Below, in pieces: positions 50,002 through 58,257 of a stretch of DNA of 63,456 bases. Origin of the DNA: Anaerolineales bacterium (GTDB lineage: Bacteria; Chloroflexota; Anaerolineae; Anaerolineales; UBA11858). Positions within the stretch are counted from its first letter, which is position 1. Each line of letters begins with the position of its first letter. The stretch is from the NCBI GenBank assembly GCA_024763275.1, contig JANTFT010000001.1, positions 1 to 63,456 on the forward strand. Reading direction: 5' to 3'. Under the pieces are notes generated by a model. That model had not been told where the DNA came from, did no database searches, and was given only the letters and a program-made list of their open reading frames with translations. Position numbers and translations under genes: made by a program.

Positions 50002-51003
50002 ATGGCTGAAAAGAAGGGCCGGGTGTTCTCGGGCGCCAGGCCGACCGGCCGCCAGCACCTTGGCAACTACCTGGGCGCGATTCAAAATTATGTGGCTCTG
50101 CAGGATGACTACCACACGGTTTACTGTGTGGTGGATGTTCATGCCTTGACCACGGTGGAAACCACTGCGGAACTATCTTCGAACACCCGGGAAATGGCCC
50201 TGGATTGGCTGGCCGCGGGCATTGATCCCCAGAAAAGCATAGTCTTCGTTCAATCCCATGTCCCGGAAGTGATGGAGCTGCACACCTACCTTTCCATGGT
50301 GACTCCGCTGGGAAAACTGACGGCCCTGCCCACCTTCAAGGAAAAAGTGCGCGAAAATCCCAACAACGTGAATTACGGCCTGGTTGGCTATCCGGTGCTG
50401 ATGTCCGCGGACATTTTGCTCTACAAGGCGGATACTGTACCGGTAGGGACTGACCAGATTCCCCATCTGGAATTTGCCCGGGAAGTGGTGCGCTCCTTCA
50501 ACCACCGCTACCAGACTGATGTTCTGGTGGAACCGCAGGCGAAGGTAACGAAGATCCCTAAAGTGCTGGGCATTGACGGTGAGCGCAAGATGAGTAAAAG
50601 CCTCAATAATCACATCGAGCTGGCCGCTACTCCCGAAGCCACTGAAAAGCGGGTCATGAGCATGGTCACCGATCCTCAGCGGATCAGGCGCAGCGATCCG
50701 GGCAACCCCGATATCTGCAATGTCTTCACCCTGCACAAGATCTTTTCCTCTCCCGAAGAGGTGGAAAGCATCAACCGGGACTGCCGCAAAGCTGAGATTG
50801 GCTGCGTGGATTGCAAACGCAAGCTGGCGGCCAACCTTAATGACCACCTGGCACCCTTCCGCGCCAGGCGGGAAAAACTGGCAAAAGACCCTGATGTTGT
50901 CAGGGATGTCCTGCTGGATGGTGCGGGGCGCGCCAAGGTGATAGCCGCTGAAACGATGGCAGAAGTGCGCCAGGCGATCGGTTTTTTTGACTCGGGGGAA
51001 TAA
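50002..51003 (+). CDS. trpS: tryptophanyl-tRNA synthetase
   Basis: A 333-residue class I synthetase. The HIGH-like motif is SGARPTGRQHLGNYLGA, the KMSKS loop is GERKMSKSLNN, and the Trp pocket lies in MSADILLYKADTVPVGTDQ. A CVDCK pair near the C-terminus is typical of the bacterial group. The ATG at 50002 lies 8 nt after AAGGAG; an upstream GTG at 49993 overlaps that site and is unlikely. It is followed 3 nt later by dtd. Confidence 0.95.
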   Translation: MAEKKGRVFSGARPTGRQHLGNYLGAIQNYVALQDDYHTVYCVVDVHALTTVETTAELSSNTREMALDWLAAGIDPQKSIVFVQSHVPEVMELHTYLSMVTPLGKLTALPTFKEKVRENPNNVNYGLVGYPVLMSADILLYKADTVPVGTDQIPHLEFAREVVRSFNHRYQTDVLVEPQAKVTKIPKVLGIDGERKMSKSLNNHIELAATPEATEKRVMSMVTDPQRIRRSDPGNPDICNVFTLHKIFSSPEEVESINRDCRKAEIGCVDCKRKLAANLNDHLAPFRARREKLAKDPDVVRDVLLDGAGRAKVIAAETMAEVRQAIGFFDSGE

Positions 51004-51006
51004 AGC

Positions 51007-51447
51007 TTGAAGGCGGTCATTCAGCGGGTTCAGCGGGGCAGTGTGGCGGTGGGGGGGAATATCCTGGCTGAGATCCAGATAGGGCTGGTGATCCTGCTGG
51101 GCGTGGGCCCGGGCGATACCCGGGAGACCGCTCAGAAATTAGCCGCTAAGATTGCCAGGATGCGGATCTTTCCGGATCAGGACCGCAAGATGAACCTGTC
51201 CCTGCTGGACATTGGGGGAGAAGCCCTGGTAGTCCCCCAGTTCACTCTTTTCGCGGATACGCACCGGGGAAACCGGCCGTCATTTATGGGTGCCGGACCC
51301 CCGGAGATAGCCCAGCCGCTCTCAGCCTATTTTGCCCGCTGCCTGCGGGATCTGGGGATTGCCACTGGCGAGGGGGAGTTTGGAGCGCACATGGTGGTCG
51401 AGATCGTCAATGATGGGCCGGTCACTATCACAATGGAAATCGATTAG
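51007..51447 (+). CDS. dtd: D-aminoacyl-tRNA deacylase
   Basis: A 146-residue proofreading enzyme that removes D-amino acids from tRNA. Signature segments: MKAVIQRVQRGSV, VVPQFTLFADTHRGNRPSF and VEIVNDGPVTI (the NxGPxT motif; the QFTL motif has Pro where Ser is common). The start is TTG, 3 nt after the trpS stop, with GGGGGAA upstream. Grouping with trpS makes sense as a translation-quality pair. Confidence 0.93.
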   Translation: MKAVIQRVQRGSVAVGGNILAEIQIGLVILLGVGPGDTRETAQKLAAKIARMRIFPDQDRKMNLSLLDIGGEALVVPQFTLFADTHRGNRPSFMGAGPPEIAQPLSAYFARCLRDLGIATGEGEFGAHMVVEIVNDGPVTITMEID

Positions 51448-51594
51448 CGCTGAAGTAATCAGACCGGATGGAGCTTTGCTCCTGACCGGGTGAGAGAGAC
51501 CGGGATGAAGATGCACTTCATGACCGCTGATCGATTAGCTCCAAACGTTGAATAATGCTCGATTCTTGGGGATAATAAAAGAAAAGGGGGATTT

Positions 51595-51954
51595 ATGGGG
51601 GAATATAAATTTCAATCCTTGATTGTCTATCAACTGGCTTTAGATTACATCGATCGTATATACGATCTGGTGAAGGTTTTACCAACCTCGGAAAGGTATA
51701 ACCTGAGTTCTCAAATCATCAGGGCGGCTACTTCAATTGCTTTGAATATCGCTGAAGGGTCAACCGGGCAATCGGATAAAGAACAAGGAAGATTCCTCGG
51801 TTTAGCCTTGAGATCTTACATCGAAACGGTTGCTTGCCTGGATTTATGTGAGAGAAGGAGATATTTGGAGGATATTAACACCGACAAATTACAGAATCTT
51901 GGCAGACAGCTATTTATTAAGATCATTAAGTTCAAGAACGCTTTGCAAGAATAG
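51595..51954 (+). CDS. four-helix-bundle protein (S23/Avd-like)
   Basis: A 119-residue protein of the four-helix-bundle family once called S23, first found in 23S rRNA intervening sequences and related to the Avd proteins of diversity-generating retroelements. Motifs: LIVYQLALDYIDRIYDLV, LSSQIIRAATSIALNIAEGS and RFLGLALRSYIETVACLDL. There is no rRNA gene or reverse transcriptase nearby. Composition is AT-rich relative to neighbours, suggesting transfer. Its role is unknown. Confidence 0.9.
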   Translation: MGEYKFQSLIVYQLALDYIDRIYDLVKVLPTSERYNLSSQIIRAATSIALNIAEGSTGQSDKEQGRFLGLALRSYIETVACLDLCERRRYLEDINTDKLQNLGRQLFIKIIKFKNALQE

Positions 51955-52136
51955 GGATCTATTGCGGTCCTGAGCACAGCGAAGCGCGGTCGCAGATTTG
52001 CGGTCGGATTTCCCCGGTCAACTTTTCCTGATTTTGTCCCTGCAGGTAAGTAATTCCCGCTTCCCGGTCATTGAATTCCTCCTCTCCCCTTCCTGAGTCA
52101 GCCCCCATAACTCAAGCCGCCGCCGAAATTTAGCGG

Positions 52137-52145
52137 TGGTAAAAT
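52137..52145 (+). promoter_or_regulatory. extended -10 box TGG-TAAAAT, leaderless layout
   Basis: The box ends 7 nt before the ATG of the GNAT gene, so the transcript would begin at or next to the start codon; no ribosome-binding site is present. Confidence 0.5.
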
Positions 52146-52152
52146 CAAGCCC

Positions 52153-53136
52153 ATGACCCGCGAGAAATCCAGCTCCACCAACCCGCTGCCCATCAGGGAT
52201 TTCGATGTCCGCACGGATCTGCTGTCAGTGACGGATCTGGTGGAACTGTGCTTTGCGGACCGCCTTTCCCCGGATGGGGAAGCTCTGCTGCGCAAGATGC
52301 GCTCCTCTGCCCGCAGCAAGCGCTTCCAGCAGTGGGCCTACTCCATGGCGGGTCGGATATCCATGCCCTTTACCGGCTATGTTTGGGAAGAAGGGGGGGA
52401 GATCATCGGTAATTTGAGCCTGGTTCCCTACCATGTCGCCAACAAGCATTATTATATGATCGCCAATGTGGCCGTTCACCCTGACTACCAGCGCAGGGGC
52501 ATCGCCCGCTCGCTGCTCCGGGAAGCTCTGGAATTCTTGCTCCCGCGGGAACTGGACGGCATCTGGCTTCAGGTCGACGAAGGCAATCAGGCCGCTATCG
52601 AGCTGTACAACCGACATGGTTTCAAAGAAATTTCCCGGCGCACTACCTGGATGTTGAAGCCGACCGATATCCCCGATGAGTTCCTGGATTGGCAGGTGCC
52701 CGGTTTTTCAGTTGAGTCCCATCGGGTAGCGCATTGGAAGCAGCAGCGTAAATGGCTGGAAGCGAATTATCCCCCTGAAGTGCGCTGGCATTTACCGCTC
52801 AGGCCTGAATACCTGCGGGGCGGATTGGTCGGCCGGTTGGCAAGGTTATTGCTGGTGGATCCAAAAATTTCCCAGTGGTCGATCACGGCCGGCAGTGAAT
52901 TGATCGGGGTTGTTTCCTGGCAGTCTTCCAGAACCATCGCTGATTGGATCTGGGTGGCGTCCTCTCCTGAAACGGAAGGAGTCCTGCTGGATGCCTTCCT
53001 GCCTTTCTGGATGGCCGCTCCCGGACTCAAGCGCTCGCTGCGCTTGAATTTCCCGGCCCGAAAAACCAATGAAAGTCTGGAAACCCACTGGTTCAAACCA
53101 ACCCGCACTTTGATCTGGATGAAATATCAGCCCTGA
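52153..53136 (+). CDS. GNAT family N-acetyltransferase with C-terminal extension
   Basis: A 327-residue protein. The acetyltransferase fold occupies about residues 10-175, with motif A VAVHPDYQRRGIARSLLREALEFL and EGNQAAIELYNRHGFKEISRRTTW. The remaining 150 residues (two beta-rich units, e.g. WSITAGSELIGVVSWQSSR) look like a second, degenerate GNAT module. Substrate unknown. It is a single gene with a leaderless-type promoter. Confidence 0.85.
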   Translation: MTREKSSSTNPLPIRDFDVRTDLLSVTDLVELCFADRLSPDGEALLRKMRSSARSKRFQQWAYSMAGRISMPFTGYVWEEGGEIIGNLSLVPYHVANKHYYMIANVAVHPDYQRRGIARSLLREALEFLLPRELDGIWLQVDEGNQAAIELYNRHGFKEISRRTTWMLKPTDIPDEFLDWQVPGFSVESHRVAHWKQQRKWLEANYPPEVRWHLPLRPEYLRGGLVGRLARLLLVDPKISQWSITAGSELIGVVSWQSSRTIADWIWVASSPETEGVLLDAFLPFWMAAPGLKRSLRLNFPARKTNESLETHWFKPTRTLIWMKYQP

Positions 53137-53263
53137 TCACAGGGAACCTGTTGTTGTAGTCGTGAAGATAGCTAACCTTATTTTGTGAAGCAGGATTTTC
53201 CGAGAATCGGGGATTCCGACCGCGGATTGCCCCTCACATCATACTGACTGCCCGGGAGGAATC

Positions 53264-54595
53264 ATGAAACTTGATTGGAAGAAAACCTTCTTGATCGGCT
53301 TTGGCTTTATGGGTATCACGGCCATCTGGCAGGTCTACAATGCCTTTGTGCCCATCTTCCTGCAGGCCGGCCATCCCGGCTTTACCAGCTCCGGAGAGGT
53401 GCTCGGTTTCGGCCTCAATGCCACCACAACGGGGGCTATCATGGGGATAGACAACCTGGCAGCTATCTTTATCCTGCCCCTGATCGGGATCTGGAGCGAC
53501 CGGATCAGGACCCCGATTGGCAGACGCTACCCCTTTATCCTCACCGCTGCGCCGCTGGCTGCTCTGGCTTTTGTGGCCATGCCCCTGGCAACCCGGCTGA
53601 TCAGACCTGAGCATAACGGTTCCGTTGCCGACAATCCTGGAGCTTTTGCTCTCTTTATGGTAGCTGCAGGCCTGGTGCTGCTGGCTATGGCCGTCATGCG
53701 CACTCCGGTGGTCTCCCTCATGCCGGACCTGATCCCTTCGCCTCTGCGCAGTAAAGCCAATGGGGTGATCAACTTCATGGGAGGGATTGGTTTTGTGGTG
53801 GGGTCTTTTGGGCTGGCTGTCTTATTTGATATCAAGCCCCTCTTTCCCTTCCTGGGAGCCGCGATCATTTTAGTCGGCGCGGTGCTGATGCTCTTCCTGA
53901 CCAGCAAGGAGCCCGATGTGGACAGCCTTCCTCATCCCGATGCTTCCCCGGGGGGTGAAGAGGAACAGGCTATCAAAGCGCTGAAGGGGGTTTCGGTGGT
54001 TCCTGAACAGTACCGGCGCAGCTTGTTTGCCCTGCTGGGAGCAATTTTCCTGCTCTTCGTTGCTTATGAGGGCATTGGGACCTTCTTCACCTCCTATGCG
54101 GTCAACGAGCTGGGCGTGAGCGAAGGGTTGGCGCCCACCCTGTTCGGGTTGGCCGGGGTGACGTTCATCCTCTTTACCATTCCTGCGGGATTCATCGGTG
54201 AGAAGTTTGGCCGGCGGCGGACCATTATAGCCGGCATACTGCTGTTTGGCATCGACATGGCTCTGGGCTATTTTGTGACCAGCCCGGTTCAAATGGGAGT
54301 TGTGCTGGGGATCAGCGGCCTTGGCTGGGCGCTGATCAATGTCAATACCCTGCCGATGGTGATCGATACTTCAGAGGATGAACGCCTGCTGGGCACCTAT
54401 ACCGGCCTTTATTATCTGGCCTCTCAGGTGGGGGCTACTCTGGCTCCCCTGATGATGGGAGCGATCATTGACCTCTTTGGAAGTAATTTTCGGACCATCT
54501 TCCTGACCGGTCCTGGCTTCTTTGTTTTGGGGTTGATCGCCATGACCCTGGTCACACGAGGGGAAGCCCACAGCAAGCTGGAAGAGGCAGGGTAG
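53264..54595 (+). CDS. major facilitator superfamily transporter (GPH/SLC45-like)
   Basis: A 443-residue permease with 12 membrane segments. Loop 2-3 reads IGIWSDRIRTPIGRRYPFI, the RxxxGRRYPF signature of glycoside-cation and sucrose-type symporters. The sequence VMRTPVVSLMPDLIPSPLRSKANGV is also characteristic of that branch. The second half has EKFGRRRTI. Likely substrate is a sugar or glycoside with a cation; not provable here. GGGAGGA precedes the ATG by 4 nt. Confidence 0.88.
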   Translation: MKLDWKKTFLIGFGFMGITAIWQVYNAFVPIFLQAGHPGFTSSGEVLGFGLNATTTGAIMGIDNLAAIFILPLIGIWSDRIRTPIGRRYPFILTAAPLAALAFVAMPLATRLIRPEHNGSVADNPGAFALFMVAAGLVLLAMAVMRTPVVSLMPDLIPSPLRSKANGVINFMGGIGFVVGSFGLAVLFDIKPLFPFLGAAIILVGAVLMLFLTSKEPDVDSLPHPDASPGGEEEQAIKALKGVSVVPEQYRRSLFALLGAIFLLFVAYEGIGTFFTSYAVNELGVSEGLAPTLFGLAGVTFILFTIPAGFIGEKFGRRRTIIAGILLFGIDMALGYFVTSPVQMGVVLGISGLGWALINVNTLPMVIDTSEDERLLGTYTGLYYLASQVGATLAPLMMGAIIDLFGSNFRTIFLTGPGFFVLGLIAMTLVTRGEAHSKLEEAG

Positions 54596-54630
54596 GCGTT
54601 CCTGGGGAGGAGCCGTCCATCCTGGTGTCG

Positions 54631-54659
54631 TTGACTTTCTTTTAGAAAAAGCGTATACT
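54631..54659 (+). promoter_or_regulatory. sigma-70 promoter of the SWIM-protein leader
   Basis: TTGACT (54631-54636), 17-bp spacer, TATACT (54654-54659). It is followed by a leader of about 120 nt with an intrinsic terminator. Confidence 0.75.
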
Positions 54660-54665
54660 GGTTGG

Positions 54666-54760
54666 AAATCAAAGGTGGCCCCTTATGAGAGCGGCAGGAT
54701 CAAAAAGAATACTGACTGAACAGCGCTATCTGCACGCATGCTCCGGCTGCGTGCTTTTTG
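54666..54760 (+). ncRNA. candidate small RNA or attenuator leader
   Basis: From the predicted transcription start (about 54666) a 95-nt RNA would end at a terminator hairpin at 54732-54754 (GCACGCA with TGCGTGC, loop TGCTCCGGC) plus TTTTTGTTT. A short frame from ATG 54684 (after AAGGTGG, giving MRAAGSKRILTEQRYLHAC...) runs through the hairpin to overlap the SWIM gene start, so translation could control readthrough. Function unknown. Confidence 0.45.
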
Positions 54761-54763
54761 TTT
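54732..54763 (+). terminator. intrinsic terminator in the SWIM-protein leader
   Basis: A perfect 7-bp stem with a 9-nt loop and a T-rich tail (TTTTTGTTT), located between the promoter at 54631 and the coding start at 54786. Confidence 0.7.
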
Positions 54764-54785
54764 ACTTACACGGGGAGGTGAAGGA

Positions 54786-55025
54786 ATGGATTCTGGAATG
54801 ATCGGTAAGATTCAGAAATCGAAAAAATACGCCGCGGAGAGAGAACGCATTAAGATCAATTCTCTCTCGGTGACTTTTCAGGGGGAGAACAATTCCCACC
54901 GGGTTTCTTTTCAGGATGGAAAATGGCACTGCGATTGTGATTTCTTCCAGACCAGGGATCGCTGCAGCCACACCATGGCCCTGGAACGCATCCTCGTCCA
55001 GGAGGCTGGTCTGGACCTGGATTAA
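54786..55025 (+). CDS. small SWIM zinc-finger protein
   Basis: A 79-residue protein. Residues about 10-75 form a SWIM domain with the CxC...CxH zinc ligands (WHCDCDFFQTRDRCSHTMALERIL). SWIM domains bind DNA or protein partners. GGGGAGGTG lies upstream of the ATG (MDSGMIGKIQK). It is controlled by a promoter with an internal leader terminator and ends with its own terminator at 55063. Similar free-standing SWIM proteins occur in Chloroflexota; their role is unknown to me. Confidence 0.8.
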   Translation: MDSGMIGKIQKSKKYAAERERIKINSLSVTFQGENNSHRVSFQDGKWHCDCDFFQTRDRCSHTMALERILVQEAGLDLD

Positions 55026-55062
55026 TTAGCTCCGCCAAGCCACTGCAATAAGGAGTTTTCCG

Positions 55063-55096
55063 GAACGAAGTCCTTTTAAGAGGACTTCGTTCTTTG
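55063..55096 (+). terminator. intrinsic terminator after the SWIM gene
   Basis: A perfect 12-bp stem (GAACGAAGTCCT with AGGACTTCGTTC, loop TTTAAG), followed by TTTG. The next gene's -10 box begins 11 bp after the stem. Confidence 0.85.
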
Positions 55097-55102
55097 TTGA
55101 GA

Positions 55103-55108
55103 TATAAT
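55103..55108 (+). promoter_or_regulatory. -10 box TATAAT for miaB, leaderless layout
   Basis: TATAAT ends 7 nt before the ATG at 55116, immediately after the preceding terminator. There is no ribosome-binding site between them. Confidence 0.55.
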
Positions 55109-55115
55109 GGCACCC

Positions 55116-56450
55116 ATGAAATATCATATTTGGACCTCTGGCTGCCAGATGAACGTAGCGGATTCCCGCCGGGTGGCATCTGCTCTGGAGAAATTAGGAT
55201 ATCAAACCACGGATAACGCTGAAAATGCGGATGTGGTTGTTTTAAATACCTGTGTGGTCCGCCAGAGCGCCGAGAACAGCGCTCTGGGCCGGATTGGTTC
55301 CCTGAAGAACCTTAAGGAGCGCCGGCCGGAAGTGGTCATCAACGTCATGGGCTGCCTGGTGGGGGTTAACGGTTCCCGGGAGCTGGAAGAGCACTTTCCT
55401 CATGTGGATGTCTTCTCTCCGCCTTCGGACCCAGGACCGCTGCTGGCCTTCCTGACCCAGGAGGAGAGCAAAGCCTGGGAACAGGAAACCACCTCGCGGC
55501 GGTTTGCTTTCATGGATGGTGAGCTGTCCCTACCGGAAGAGGATCGGGATCAGCTGGTTTCCGCCTTCGTGCCGGTCGTGCTGGGGTGTTCACATGCCTG
55601 CACCTACTGCATCATCCCTTACCGGCGGGGAGTGGAGCGCAGCCGGCCGGTGGAAGATGTCGTCAATGAGGTCCGATCGCTGGTATCCCAGGGTGTGAAG
55701 GAAGTGACCCTGCTGGGACAGATAGTCGACCGCTACGGCCTGGATCTTCCCCAGCCCAGCTCGCTGGCCGAGTTGTTGAGACTGATCCATGAGGTGGACG
55801 GGTTGGAGCGCATCCGCTTTCTGACCTCCCATCCCAACTGGTTCTCAACTGAGCTGATGGACACAGTGGCCTCTTTGCCCAAACTGATGCCTCATATCGA
55901 GGTCCCGCACCAGGCCGGACATGATCGGGTACTTGAAGCTATGAAAAGGGAGTACACCATCGATCAGTACCGCCAGCTGGTAGGTCAGATCCGGGAGCGG
56001 ATCCCCGGCGTGAGCATTGCCACAGATGTCATTGTTGGTTTTCCAGGCGAGACCGGGGACTATTTCCAGAGCTCTTATGATGTGCTGGAAGAGCTCCGCC
56101 TGGACGTGGTCCACCTGGCCCGCTATTCCGTGCGACCGGGAACCGTCGCTGCCAGGAAAATGGCGGATGATGTGACTGAGGATGAAAAGTGGCGCCGCTT
56201 CCGGTTGATCGAGGACCTGCAGGAAGGGATCGCGGCTGAGATCAATCGCAATTATCTCAATACACCAGTGAAGGTTCTGTTTGAAGGACAGCATAAAGGA
56301 CGCTGGAGGGGGCGTACGCCTACCAATAAACTGGTATTCGTGGAGAGCGGAGAAAATCTGCTGGGAAAGGTCCTGCCGGTGAATATCACCTGGGCAGGGC
56401 CCTGGTCCATGCAGGGCAGACTGCTCCGGACAGAAGGGAATCCCTCATGA
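55116..56450 (+). CDS. miaB: tRNA-2-methylthio-N6-dimethylallyladenosine synthase (MiaB family)
   Basis: A 444-residue methylthiotransferase. The N-terminal domain has the three cluster cysteines (SGCQMN, LNTCVVR, MGCLVG), the radical SAM core has CSHACTYCIIPYRRG, and the C-terminus is a TRAM domain (VKVLFEGQHKGRWRGRTPTN). It modifies tRNA reading UNN codons. The start at 55116 (MKYHIWTSGC) is preferred to an ATG at 55107, which overlaps the -10 box. The 3' end overlaps the NUDIX gene as ATGA. Confidence 0.92.
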   Translation: MKYHIWTSGCQMNVADSRRVASALEKLGYQTTDNAENADVVVLNTCVVRQSAENSALGRIGSLKNLKERRPEVVINVMGCLVGVNGSRELEEHFPHVDVFSPPSDPGPLLAFLTQEESKAWEQETTSRRFAFMDGELSLPEEDRDQLVSAFVPVVLGCSHACTYCIIPYRRGVERSRPVEDVVNEVRSLVSQGVKEVTLLGQIVDRYGLDLPQPSSLAELLRLIHEVDGLERIRFLTSHPNWFSTELMDTVASLPKLMPHIEVPHQAGHDRVLEAMKREYTIDQYRQLVGQIRERIPGVSIATDVIVGFPGETGDYFQSSYDVLEELRLDVVHLARYSVRPGTVAARKMADDVTEDEKWRRFRLIEDLQEGIAAEINRNYLNTPVKVLFEGQHKGRWRGRTPTNKLVFVESGENLLGKVLPVNITWAGPWSMQGRLLRTEGNPS

Positions 56451-56875
56451 CAGCTAACCAGAGATATCCAGAACCCACTGTGGGGGCTTTGATCCTCAAT
56501 GACCGGGATCAGCTGCTGATTGTTAAAACCCACAAATGGCGTGGTAATTACACTATCCCGGGAGGCCATGTTGAGCTGGGAGAGCATCTGCTGGAAGCTC
56601 TGGAACGTGAGATCCGGGAGGAGACCGGGCTGGTCTTGCAGGAGGCGGAATTCATCTGCTATCAGGAATTCGTCTTTGATGAGTGCTTCTGGGAGGAGCG
56701 TCACTTCATCTTCTTTGATTACCTCTGCCGCGTGAAACCAGGCGAGGTGCGTTTGAACGACGAAGCGGAAGATTACCTCTGGGTCGATCTGGATAGGGTG
56801 GAAGATTTCCCGATCGATGACTACCTGCGGCATTCCCTGGATATCATCCGCGAAAGCCCCCGTTTTCACGGTTAA
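56447..56875 (+). CDS. NUDIX hydrolase
   Basis: A 142-residue pyrophosphohydrolase. The Nudix box is GGHVELGEHLLEALEREIREETGL (GX5EX7REUXEEXGU complete). The N-terminal strand PEPTVGALILNDRDQLLIVKT is typical of MutT-like proteins. It cleaves a nucleoside diphosphate derivative; the substrate is not defined. The start overlaps the miaB stop by 4 nt. Confidence 0.92.
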   Translation: MTANQRYPEPTVGALILNDRDQLLIVKTHKWRGNYTIPGGHVELGEHLLEALEREIREETGLVLQEAEFICYQEFVFDECFWEERHFIFFDYLCRVKPGEVRLNDEAEDYLWVDLDRVEDFPIDDYLRHSLDIIRESPRFHG

Positions 56876-56964
56876 GGAACAGCACTGGGATCAAATAGCT
56901 GCCGGCCCTCTTTCGGGATGAGGGGGGGTTGGTTACAATATAGGGCAAGGAATATCAAGGCCAA

Positions 56965-58155
56965 ATGTGCATTATGGTAAAAAAAGCCCTCTTACCATTG
57001 CTTTGTTTGCTTGGGTTGCTGAGCAGCTGTCAGCTTCCGAAAGAGAATACCCAGACACCCGGCCAGCCGGGAGTGCTGTACACGGAAGCGGCCCAGACGG
57101 TGTCCGTTCGGCTGACCGCGGCAGGGATCGGGAAACCAGCTGGGACAGGGACTCCTGAGCCCCACCAGTCAGGGGAAACCTCCTCCCCGGCTCCCAGCGA
57201 GACTTTAACGATTCCCACTTTCACACCTCAGGGCTCGGTCAATGAAACCCCTATCCCTTGCGATCAGATCAGGTTCGTTAAAGATGTCACCATTCCGGAC
57301 GAGATGGATCTGGAGCCTGGGGAGTCATTTACAAAAACCTGGCGGCTGGAAAATGCCGGTTCCTGCCCCTGGACGATCGGCTATCTGCTTTATTTTGATA
57401 GCGGTGATCTTATGGGGGGGCCGACATCACAGGACCTTACCTCTGAAACCATCCTGCCCGGAGAAACGATTGATGTTTCCGTTGATCTGGTAGCCCCCGA
57501 TGAAACTGGATCCTATCAGGGATACTGGAAGCTGCGCAATGTCAAAGGAGAAGGGTTTGGGATAGGGGCTTATTCCAAACCCTTCTGGGTCAAGATCAAC
57601 GTCGTGGAGGGGGCCGGGATGATGTTTGATTTTAACACTCAGGCCGATGAGGCAGCCTGGGGCAGCGGCACGACCCCGGTGGATTATATCGATCTGGGCG
57701 GCGAGATACTCAATTTTGACGATCCGGGAGCCCCTGGCGATCCTTATGTCGCCCTGCTGGACCAGCAGTTTCTGGAAGGAGGAAGGATTTCCGGGGTGCT
57801 GCTGGCAGCCTACCCGCCCCAGGGAGAGGATAAATATATCATCGGGCGCTTTCCGAATTACAAGGTTAATGGGGGAGACCTGCTGTTCGGTCGAGTTGGC
57901 CTGACCACCAACTCCAATGGTAAGTGCGGAAAAGGAAATGTGACTTACCGGATCGTCCTCATGATGGGTGGTGACCCGGCGACCCGGACCACCCTGTGGG
58001 AATGGGATGAGGTCTGCGACAGCAAGATGAAGTCCTTTGAGATAGATCTGGATGACTATGCTGGGGAAACGGTGCAGTTTTTCCTGGTCGTAATTTCCAA
58101 TAACAACTCTGATGACAACCTGGCCGTTTGGGATTCCCTCTCGATTCACCGCTGA
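56965..58155 (+). CDS. lipoprotein with NBR1-type Ig-like domain
   Basis: A 396-residue exported protein. Signal and lipobox: KKALLPLLCLLGLLSSC. After a Ser/Thr/Pro linker, residues about 105-215 are an NBR1-type (four-tryptophan) Ig-like domain, with the characteristic LEPGESFTKTWRLENAGSCPWT, PGETIDVSVDLVAP and SYQGYWKLRN. Residues 220-396 form a second beta-sandwich, jelly-roll-like, with a Cys pair (GKCGKGN, DEVCDSK). Such domains are common in Chloroflexota surface proteins. A TACAAT -10 box lies 26 nt upstream. Confidence 0.85.
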   Translation: MCIMVKKALLPLLCLLGLLSSCQLPKENTQTPGQPGVLYTEAAQTVSVRLTAAGIGKPAGTGTPEPHQSGETSSPAPSETLTIPTFTPQGSVNETPIPCDQIRFVKDVTIPDEMDLEPGESFTKTWRLENAGSCPWTIGYLLYFDSGDLMGGPTSQDLTSETILPGETIDVSVDLVAPDETGSYQGYWKLRNVKGEGFGIGAYSKPFWVKINVVEGAGMMFDFNTQADEAAWGSGTTPVDYIDLGGEILNFDDPGAPGDPYVALLDQQFLEGGRISGVLLAAYPPQGEDKYIIGRFPNYKVNGGDLLFGRVGLTTNSNGKCGKGNVTYRIVLMMGGDPATRTTLWEWDEVCDSKMKSFEIDLDDYAGETVQFFLVVISNNNSDDNLAVWDSLSIHR

Positions 58156-58218
58156 AGCTGAGGGATTAAGGTAGAATTAAATCAAGGATTCGTGGAGCAG
58201 GGCATTTCCCACTCGAAG

Positions 58219-58227
58219 TGGTACAAT
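58219..58227 (+). promoter_or_regulatory. extended -10 promoter of the LysM gene
   Basis: TGG-TACAAT, 31 nt before the ATG at 58258. Confidence 0.5.
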
Positions 58228-58257
58228 GTGTGCTCACTGCAGGAAGGAAAAGATCCT

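Noticed and set aside
54684-54802. Short frame in the SWIM leader as a protein-coding gene
   Set aside because: It overlaps the real gene and has no recognisable product; only a possible regulatory leader peptide, so not listed as a CDS.
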